DNA of 5,822 bases from Candidatus Saccharimonadota bacterium (GTDB taxonomy: Bacteria; Patescibacteriota; Saccharimonadia; Saccharimonadales; Saccharimonadaceae), in the NCBI GenBank assembly GCA_017421685.1, contig JAFOHW010000054.1, positions 1 to 5,822 of the forward strand, written 5' to 3'. Numbering within the stretch: position 1 is the first letter of the stretch; the number at the start of each line of letters is the position of its first letter. Both the position numbers and the translations under genes were made by a program. Positions 1 to 4,478 of the stretch are shown one piece after another. The notes beneath the pieces are model-generated. The model searched no databases. It saw only the letters and a list, made by a program, of their open reading frames with translations, and was not told the origin of the DNA.

Positions 1-1233
1 ACGCCGAAAGATTCATTAGAAAAAGCGTTGGTTACGATCCGAGCGGAGTTCGATGAGCGATTGGCGTATTTCGAGAAACATCAGAAATATTTAGAAGCAC
101 AGAGATTGTCGCAAAGAACAAAATATGATTTAGAAATGTTGAAAGAAACTGGGTTCGTGAAGGGGATTGAAAATTATTCTAGACATTTAGACGGACGGGC
201 GCCCGGAGAACCACCTTCAACCCTACTGGACTTTTTCCCGGATGACTTTTTGATGATTGTTGATGAATCGCATATGACTCTACCTCAGGTTCGTGGAATG
301 TATAATGGCGATCATGCGCGAAAAATGAACTTAGTCGAACATGGTTTTAGGCTTCCTTCGGCTTTAGACAACCGGCCACTGACTTATGGGGAATTTCAGA
401 AGCACATTAATCAAGCGATTTATGTCTCGGCAACGCCAGGAGAATATGAATTAGAAGTCTCTCCGAAACCAGCGGAACAAGTGATTCGTCCGACGGGGCT
501 TTTAGACCCAGAAATTGAAGTCCGAGGTTCTGACGGACAGATTGACAATTTAATGGAAGAAATCGACCGACGAATTGCAAAAGGGCAAAGAACCTTGATT
601 ACGACTCTAACGAAACGAATGGCGGAAGATTTAACCGACCACCTAAAAGAACGAGGAGTCAAAACTGCCTATATTCATTCCGATATCGATACTTTAGAGC
701 GAGGAGATATCTTACGAGACTTAAGAGCGGGGGTTTATGATGTTTTAGTCGGGATTAACCTACTACGCGAAGGGTTGGATTTGCCCGAAGTTTCGCTCGT
801 GGCGATTTTAGACGCAGATAAAGAAGGCTTCCTGCGCTCAGAATCAGCTTTAATCCAGACGATTGGGCGAGCGGCGAGACACGAAGAGGGGAAGGTTATA
901 ATGTATGCTGATTTTATTACCGAGAGTATGGAAAAGGCGATTTCGGAAACGAACCGCCGACGAGAAATACAGAAGGAATACAATTTTAAACACAATATAA
1001 CCCCTCATTCGGTAGAGAAAGAAATTTCAGCAGGACTTCGGGCAATTATCCCAGAAAAGGAGAAGGAGAACAAACTAGACATTAAGCGGGTTCCAAAAGA
1101 CGAGCTCCCGTCGTTAGTTAAACAATTAACCTCAGAGATGCAACTTTCGGCTGCGAATTTAGAGTTTGAAAAGGCGACTTTAATCCGAGATGAGATAAAG
1201 CGAATTAAAGAGTTTATGGCGAACGGAAAATAA
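1..1233 (+). CDS. uvrB: UvrB, excinuclease ABC subunit B (3' part; 5' end outside window)
   Basis: UvrB is the damage-verifying helicase-like subunit of bacterial nucleotide excision repair; it is loaded by UvrA and recruits UvrC for incision. The frame is open from base 1, so the TTG at 28 is an internal Leu codon and not a start. About 250 N-terminal residues (Walker A, beta-hairpin) lie outside. Counting from the first codon in the window, visible landmarks are GIENYSRHL near 55-63, motif II DESH at 88-91, SATPG at 143-147, [10 protein letters not shown] at 202-211, [14 protein letters not shown] at 251-264 and motif [11 protein letters not shown] at 286-294. A C-terminal UVR domain (about 370-405, with [14 protein letters not shown]) binds UvrC in the known family. 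Alignment from memory to E. coli UvrB runs to the C-terminus without large gaps. The gene ends in TAA with no U-rich terminator just after it. No truncation or missing motif is seen within the window. Confidence 0.98.
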   Translation, partial: TPKDSLEKALVTIRAEFDERLAYFEKHQKYLEAQRLSQRTKYDLEMLKETGFVKGIENYSRHLDGRAPGEPPSTLLDFFPDDFLMIVDESHMTLPQVRGMYNGDHARKMNLVEHGFRLPSALDNRPLTYGEFQKHINQAIYVSATPGEYELEVSPKPAEQVIRPTGLLDPEIEVRGSDGQIDNLMEEIDRRIAKGQRTLITTLTKRMAEDLTDHLKERGVKTAYIHSDIDTLERGDILRDLRAGVYDVLVGINLLREGLDLPEVSLVAILDADKEGFLRSESALIQTIGRAARHEEGKVIMYADFITESMEKAISETNRRREIQKEYNFKHNITPHSVEKEISAGLRAIIPEKEKENKLDIKRVPKDELPSLVKQLTSEMQLSAANLEFEKATLIRDEIKRIKEFMANGK

Positions 1234-1316
1234 GCCAAAGTAGACAAAAAATACGTCAATCCCTGAAGCGTGTTTACCTGATAGATGTAGTAAAATTATT
1301 GATGATAGCTTTGGCT
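1233..1316. repeat. 8-bp inverted repeat in the uvrB-ncRNA gap
   Basis: AGCCAAAG (1233-1240, starting in the uvrB stop codon) is an exact inverted repeat of CTTTGGCT (1309-1316), with about 68 nt between them. CCAAAG at 1330-1335, part of the terminator stem of the minus-strand RNA, could pair with the same CTTTGG and so compete. There is no U tract on the plus strand. The role is unknown and chance is possible. The rest of 1241-1322 shows nothing I can name. Confidence 0.3.
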
Positions 1317-1322
1317 CCCGTC

Positions 1323-1388
1323 AAAAAAACCAAAGTCGTAACGCCGGAAGAAGAGGTGCGAAAATCTTCCAGCGCCACGATTTTGGTT
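1323..1388 (-). terminator. Intrinsic terminator of the minus-strand RNA
   Basis: On the minus strand an outer stem of 12 positions (1388-1377 with 1339-1328, one A.C mismatch) is followed by a 2x2 internal loop. An inner 10-bp stem follows (1374-1365 with 1351-1342, one U.G pair) with a 13-nt apical loop. The outer stem runs directly into seven U (1329-1323), two of which pair with A1388-A1387. The stem is longer than most terminators, so it may also be part of the RNA fold. Read on the plus strand the hairpin has no U tract after it, so it is not an obvious terminator for uvrB. Confidence 0.75.
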
Positions 1389-1480
1389 AGCAATGTACTT
1401 TGCTCTCAGTGTATGTCTTAATCTAAACCCGCGCAGTTGCTATAAAAATGGCACCGCAAGGGTGTCATACCTAATCATCC

Positions 1481-1490
1481 ACACTAGTGT
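1481..1490. repeat. 10-bp perfect palindrome ACACTAGTGT
   Basis: ACACTAGTGT equals its own reverse complement. In the predicted minus-strand RNA it fills exactly the interval between the 3' strand of P3 (ending at 1491) and the 3' strand of P1 (starting at 1480). It cannot fold well on itself because the loop would be too small, so it would be either single-stranded or available for RNA-RNA dimerisation. A DNA-binding protein site is an alternative. Confidence 0.5.
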
Positions 1491-1600
1491 CAACCATATG
1501 AACGAATGGAGACCTTACGGTGCCAGTTCTGTTCACATAGTTGCTTTTTTTGGTAAAAAAGTACTAGCGATATGCTCGGATGATTAGATATGACATTCTA

Positions 1601-1628
1601 ATTATAGCGCATTAACTTTTTTTTACAA
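1601..1628 (-). promoter_or_regulatory. Sigma70-type promoter of the minus-strand RNA
   Basis: Minus strand: TTGTAA (1628-1623, 4 of 6 to consensus), 16-nt spacer, then a perfect TATAAT (1606-1601). The expected start six to seven nt downstream is G1594, which is the second nucleotide of the 18-bp helix P1. The agreement between the predicted start and the helix base supports both calls. There is no ATG with a ribosome binding site downstream on this strand. Confidence 0.7.
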
Positions 1629-1650
1629 TAGTTTTTATTTGCAAAATTTA

Positions 1651-1659
1651 TGGTATAAT
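1651..1659 (+). promoter_or_regulatory. Extended -10 promoter of the phosphoketolase operon (leaderless)
   Basis: TGGTATAAT matches an extended -10 (TGN plus perfect TATAAT, 1654-1659). No good -35 is present at the usual 16-18 nt, which extended -10 promoters tolerate. Six nt (1660-1665) separate TATAAT from the ATG at 1666, so the predicted transcript begins at or next to the A of the start codon. The -35 of the divergent RNA promoter (1623-1628) lies only about 25 bp away. Confidence 0.75.
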
Positions 1660-1665
1660 TTAGGT

Positions 1666-2598
1666 ATGTGTGCGGTGGGAGTTAAGACAATTGAACAGAT
1701 AGAACGCCGAGTTAGAGCGTGTGATTATTTGGTTGTCGCGCAGATTTTTTTGCAAGATAATTTCTTATTAGAAAGACCGCTTGAATTTTCGGATATAAAG
1801 CCGAGACTACTTGGGCATTGGGGTACATGCCACGGAATTAACGTTGTCTATGCGAATTTAAGAAGCTATTTTAAAGCGAGCCCGAATTTTAGTTTTATCT
1901 TAGGCCCAGGACACGGCTTCCCGGCTCTACAGGCGAATTTGTTTGTCGATGAAGAACTGGAAAAAGTCGATGAACGGGCGACCTTGGACAAAACTGGAAT
2001 TAGCTATATTTGTCGGAATTTTTCTTGGCCGGACGGTTTTCCGAGTCACGCCAGTCCATTTACACCTGGAGTCATTACTGAGGGCGGTGAATTAGGTTAT
2101 GCGCTGGCCAATGCCTATGGAATAGCACTCGGGCATAGTGAAAAAACTATTGCAGTCTTAATCGGGGACGGGGAACTAGAAACTGCGACAGCGCTCGATT
2201 CTTTAAATTTAAGAAATCTTTTGACCGGTTCTCAAAATGGTCGGATTATTCCGATTTTACATCTTAATGGTTATAAAATTTCAGCGCCTTCGATTTACGC
2301 GCGAAAGTCTGAGCGAGAATTGAATGAGTTGCTTCGTGGATTTGGGTTTACGCCGATTTGGATAAAAGGAGATGACCCGGAAGATTTTCAAACCGCTTTA
2401 GGCCTAGAAGAGAAAGACGCGTTTTATATCTATAAAAACGAAAAGGGGTTCGGCGGGCCAAATCGTTATCATGAGGCACACCAAGTCCCCTTAAAAAATC
2501 CTCGAACTGACGAAGAAGAGCTAAAGAGTTTAGAAAGTTGGCTAAAATCATATCGTTTCAATGAATTATTTAGTTCAGAGAAAGGATTTTTGTTATGA
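1666..2598 (+). CDS. Phosphoketolase, N-terminal half (ThDP pyrophosphate-binding domain)
   Basis: This is the first half of a D-xylulose-5-phosphate/D-fructose-6-phosphate phosphoketolase (XFP_N type), a ThDP enzyme that makes acetyl phosphate plus glyceraldehyde-3-phosphate or erythrose-4-phosphate. From the ATG at 1666 it is 310 residues. KPRLLGHWGT (His51), GPGHG (His83), FPSHASP (His128), EGGELGYAL (139-147), the ThDP/Mg motif GDGE (167-170) with LHLNGYKI (Asn201), and AHQVPL (His272) all match the family. The ATG is chosen because the TATAAT promoter lies just upstream, and because the homologous segment (ACDYLVVAQIFL) begins shortly after it. A TTG at 1639 in the same frame is upstream of that promoter. 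About 25-30 residues usual before the KGW/FTGP-like segment are missing. The protein ends at ELF..., the usual inter-domain linker, by TGA overlapping the next gene. It is predicted to be inactive alone. Confidence 0.95.
   Translation: MCAVGVKTIEQIERRVRACDYLVVAQIFLQDNFLLERPLEFSDIKPRLLGHWGTCHGINVVYANLRSYFKASPNFSFILGPGHGFPALQANLFVDEELEKVDERATLDKTGISYICRNFSWPDGFPSHASPFTPGVITEGGELGYALANAYGIALGHSEKTIAVLIGDGELETATALDSLNLRNLLTGSQNGRIIPILHLNGYKISAPSIYARKSERELNELLRGFGFTPIWIKGDDPEDFQTALGLEEKDAFYIYKNEKGFGGPNRYHEAHQVPLKNPRTDEEELKSLESWLKSYRFNELFSSEKGFLL
2581..2586 (+). promoter_or_regulatory. Shine-Dalgarno sequence for the phosphoketolase C-half
   Basis: AAAGGA, within the last codons of the upstream gene, lies 8 nt before ATG 2595 and 11 nt before the in-frame ATG 2598. 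The spacing favours 2595. It shows that the downstream half has its own start signal, so the split is unlikely to be a simple sequencing frameshift. The first gene of the operon has no such motif. Confidence 0.65.
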
Positions 2599-3758
2599 TG
2601 CCTCGAGCTAAAATAGAAAAAAAATCGATTGCAAAGAAGTTTGGGGAACTGCTAAGTATTGAGTTTAAGAAAAATCCACATTTTTATTTCTTTTCTCCGG
2701 ATGAAACGACCTCGAATAAATTTGACGAAATTTTTAATGTCGAAAAGCGAGCTTGGGGAGACTTACCTCAAAAGGCGTGGGATTTACCGGAAGACGAGAA
2801 TGGACGAATTATTGAAATGCTATCGGAAAATGTCCTATTCTCAGTCATGACCGGGCACCTAATGAACGGAGAGAGCGCGATGATGGGAAGTTATGAGGCG
2901 TTTTTCCCAATTATTACTTCTCAACTTCTCCAACAAATGAAATTTATGAAACAATCAAAAGAAGTTTCGTGGCGAAAACCAATACCGGCAGTTAATTTAT
3001 TGTCTACTTCGACATGCTGGAGGCAGGATCATAACGGTTTTACTCATCAATCGCCGGCATTAATTTCGACTTTGCTTAGCATCCCCTCTAACTTAGCTAA
3101 CTGTCTTTTTCCGATTGATGACATCTCGGCAGAAGAAATTTATAATTTTATGATAAACTCCGCGGATGTTGTAAATCTTACAACATTTGATAAAAATGAG
3201 CGTCCGCGGTATTTAACACCAAGACAGGCTGGGCTTGAATTTGATAATGGCGGAGCATCGATTTACGACTTTATTTCTGATGAGAATCCCGATATCGTAT
3301 TTACGGCTTGTGGAGATATCGTCGCACACGAAATGATTGAAGCAATCAGAATTTTAAAGAAAGATTTGCCGGGAATTAGAATTCGCTTTGTTTATATCAA
3401 CTCGCTTTCGTATCGAGGAATTGGTACGACGAAAAATAAATTATCTAGAGAAAAATTCTTTGAACTATTCACTACCGATAAACCAATTTTAGCTAATTTT
3501 CATGGTTATCCGGAAACTTTAGAAAATATCTTGGAAAATTATACCGAAAGACGTCGACTCCGGGTCCATGGTTTTAACGAAGAAGGTTCGACAACCACAC
3601 CGTTTGAGATGTTGAGGCGAAATATGGCGGATAGGTATAGTCTAGCAATTGATGTTGCCAAAGCGACGGGGCATTTTGAATTAGTTTCGAAATATGAATC
3701 AATTTTAAAAAAGAATCATTCGTACGCAATAACATATGGAGAAGATTTAATATCTTAA
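2595..3758 (+). CDS. Phosphoketolase, C-terminal half (pyrimidine-binding and XFP_C domains)
   Basis: This is the second half of the phosphoketolase, 387 residues. It should pair with the preceding protein, since ThDP sites in this family form between the pyrophosphate and pyrimidine domains of the dimer. PDETTSN (35-41) opens the conserved part. Glu101 in SYEAF matches the catalytic Glu that activates ThDP. WRQDHNGFTHQSP (142-154) carries His146 and His151, which match the conserved pair known to be needed in characterised enzymes. The C-terminal domain starts near PDIVFTACGD (232-241) and includes LFTTDKP (291-297), FHGYP (302-306) and VHGFNEEGSTTTPF (324-337). All key residues I can name are present. 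The start ATG overlaps the upstream TGA (ATGA), suggesting translational coupling. The two proteins total about 697 residues against roughly 800 for fused enzymes; about 40 residues of linker are absent. Confidence 0.95.
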   Translation: MMPRAKIEKKSIAKKFGELLSIEFKKNPHFYFFSPDETTSNKFDEIFNVEKRAWGDLPQKAWDLPEDENGRIIEMLSENVLFSVMTGHLMNGESAMMGSYEAFFPIITSQLLQQMKFMKQSKEVSWRKPIPAVNLLSTSTCWRQDHNGFTHQSPALISTLLSIPSNLANCLFPIDDISAEEIYNFMINSADVVNLTTFDKNERPRYLTPRQAGLEFDNGGASIYDFISDENPDIVFTACGDIVAHEMIEAIRILKKDLPGIRIRFVYINSLSYRGIGTTKNKLSREKFFELFTTDKPILANFHGYPETLENILENYTERRRLRVHGFNEEGSTTTPFEMLRRNMADRYSLAIDVAKATGHFELVSKYESILKKNHSYAITYGEDLIS

Positions 3759-3778
3759 ATCCGTAGCCTAGACTCTTA

Positions 3779-3787
3779 TGATATAAT
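3779..3787 (+). promoter_or_regulatory. Extended -10 promoter of the PIN-TRAM gene (leaderless)
   Basis: TGATATAAT is an extended -10 with a perfect TATAAT (3782-3787). Seven nt (3788-3794, no purine-rich stretch) separate it from ATG 3795, so the predicted transcript starts at or beside the start codon. No convincing -35 is found upstream. The site lies in the 36-bp gap after the phosphoketolase stop, so the gene has its own promoter. Confidence 0.75.
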
Positions 3788-3794
3788 TGTCGTC

Positions 3795-4478
3795 ATGGAA
3801 TTATTTATTTTATTTATTACATTAATTACGTTAATAGAAACGACTTTTTTAGTTTTAAAAAAGTATAAACCTTTAAAGAGTGGGGGGCGAAAAATTTATG
3901 TCGATACATCGGCATTAATCGACGGAAGAATTTTAAATATTGCAAGAACTGGGTTTTTAGACGGGGATTTAATAGTATTAAAAAGTGTTTTGCTGGAACT
4001 CCAACTTCTGGCGGACGGGAAAGATTCTGATAAACGAGCACGAGCGCGAGCAGGTCTCGAAAATGTCGCTGAGTTAGAGCGGGTCGTTGAAGTTAATACT
4101 GAGATCGAGAACGATACGGAAAGCGGGAAAAAAGTCGATGAGCAATTATTGAAATATGCGAAAGAGAACCATGGAGCAATTTTGACGATTGATTATAATT
4201 TAATTAAAGTCGCGGAGGCGGAAAAAATTGAGACACTGAACATCAATGAGCTTGCGCTTGCTGTTAGAACAGAATTTCTACCTGGCGAAAAAATAAAATT
4301 AAAAATTACTGAAAAAGGTTCGAACCGCGGTCAGGGGGTTGGCCACCTGAAGAATGGCACAATGGTCGTAGTTGACCGCGCTTCGAATAAAGTTGGTAAA
4401 GATATTACTGTCGAGTTCGTAAAATTTTATGAAACTCCAGCCGGAAAAATGATTTTTGCCAAAATTGCTAAGGATTAG
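3795..4478 (+). CDS. Membrane-anchored PIN-TRAM domain protein (YacL-like)
   Basis: 227 residues. Residues 2-21 (FILFITLITLIETTFLV core) form one hydrophobic helix followed by KKYK, so the rest should be cytoplasmic. The PIN nuclease domain (about 33-155) begins KIYVDTSALIDGR, with Asp37 and Asp43, then Glu69 in LLEL, Asp115 in KKVDEQLL and Asp133 in LTIDYNL, a full set of acidic residues for a metal-dependent ribonuclease fold. A TRAM domain (about 159-224, GQGVGHLKNGTMVVV) follows and suggests RNA binding. The PIN-TRAM arrangement is that of Bacillus YacL, which is longer (about 360 residues) with several membrane helices, so this is a reduced version. The substrate is unknown, and nuclease activity is inferred only from the residues. 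The ATG lies 7 nt after TATAAT with no ribosome binding site. The 3' end overlaps the convergent PBP gene by 11 bp. Confidence 0.9.
   Translation: MELFILFITLITLIETTFLVLKKYKPLKSGGRKIYVDTSALIDGRILNIARTGFLDGDLIVLKSVLLELQLLADGKDSDKRARARAGLENVAELERVVEVNTEIENDTESGKKVDEQLLKYAKENHGAILTIDYNLIKVAEAEKIETLNINELALAVRTEFLPGEKIKLKITEKGSNRGQGVGHLKNGTMVVVDRASNKVGKDITVEFVKFYETPAGKMIFAKIAKD

Larger units (their letters stand above)
1323..1594 (-). ncRNA. Unrecognised structured non-coding RNA, about 272 nt, with a predicted pseudoknot
   Basis: I do not recognise the family. A promoter at 1628-1601 predicts a start at G1594, and a hairpin plus U7 ends it at 1323. Helices on the minus strand: P1, 18 bp, 1595-1578 with 1480-1463 (one G.U); P2, 7 bp, 1561-1555 with 1550-1544, loop ACCA; P3, 13 bp, 1543-1531 with 1503-1491 (two G.U); and a pseudoknot, 13 bp, joining the P3 loop 1525-1513 to 1461-1449 (one G.U), only one nt after P1. 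The 10-nt palindrome 1490-1481 lies between P3 and P1. A small hairpin AGCAA/UUGCU (1404-1389) precedes the terminator. On the plus strand these G.U pairs would be A.C mismatches. I see no tRNA-like end or tag ORF (tmRNA), none of the RNase P conserved segments, and no SRP core. It faces uvrB convergently and leaves divergently from the phosphoketolase genes. Trans-acting regulator, catalytic RNA or protein-binding RNA all remain open. Confidence 0.75.

Noticed and set aside
1272..1301. Possible plus-strand promoter (TTTACC with AT-rich -10) after uvrB
   Set aside because: No acceptable -10 at 16-18 nt, and no gene or RNA on that strand to serve.
1449..1462. T-box-like GGCACCGC motif on the plus strand
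   Set aside because: It resembles the T-box core slightly, but it is fully explained as one strand of the pseudoknot helix. No specifier stem and no aminoacyl-tRNA synthetase or amino-acid gene follows.
1542..1563. T-run/A-run hairpin as a plus-strand terminator
   Set aside because: The stem is almost only A-T and no U tract follows. It is better read as hairpin P2 of the minus-strand RNA.
1393..1587. 64-codon open frame on the plus strand in the gap
   Set aside because: It lies wholly antisense to the structured RNA, has no ribosome binding site or promoter, has an odd composition with scattered Cys and His, and resembles no family. The long inverted repeats explain the sequence better.
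1323..1594. tmRNA, RNase P RNA or SRP RNA identity for the minus-strand RNA
   Set aside because: There is no tRNA-like acceptor or T-loop with CCA, no tag ORF ending in LAA-stop, none of the conserved RNase P segments such as GAGGAAAGUC, and no SRP GGAAG/AGCAG core.
1463..1595. MITE or integron attC site bounded by the 18-bp inverted repeat
   Set aside because: There is no target-site duplication flanking the repeat and no attC core sites. The mismatches are biased to G.U on one strand, and a promoter starts at the repeat edge, all favouring an RNA.
1639..1665. TTG start nine codons upstream of the phosphoketolase ATG
   Set aside because: The TATAAT promoter lies inside this stretch, so it would not be transcribed from that promoter, and the extra residues have no counterpart in the family.
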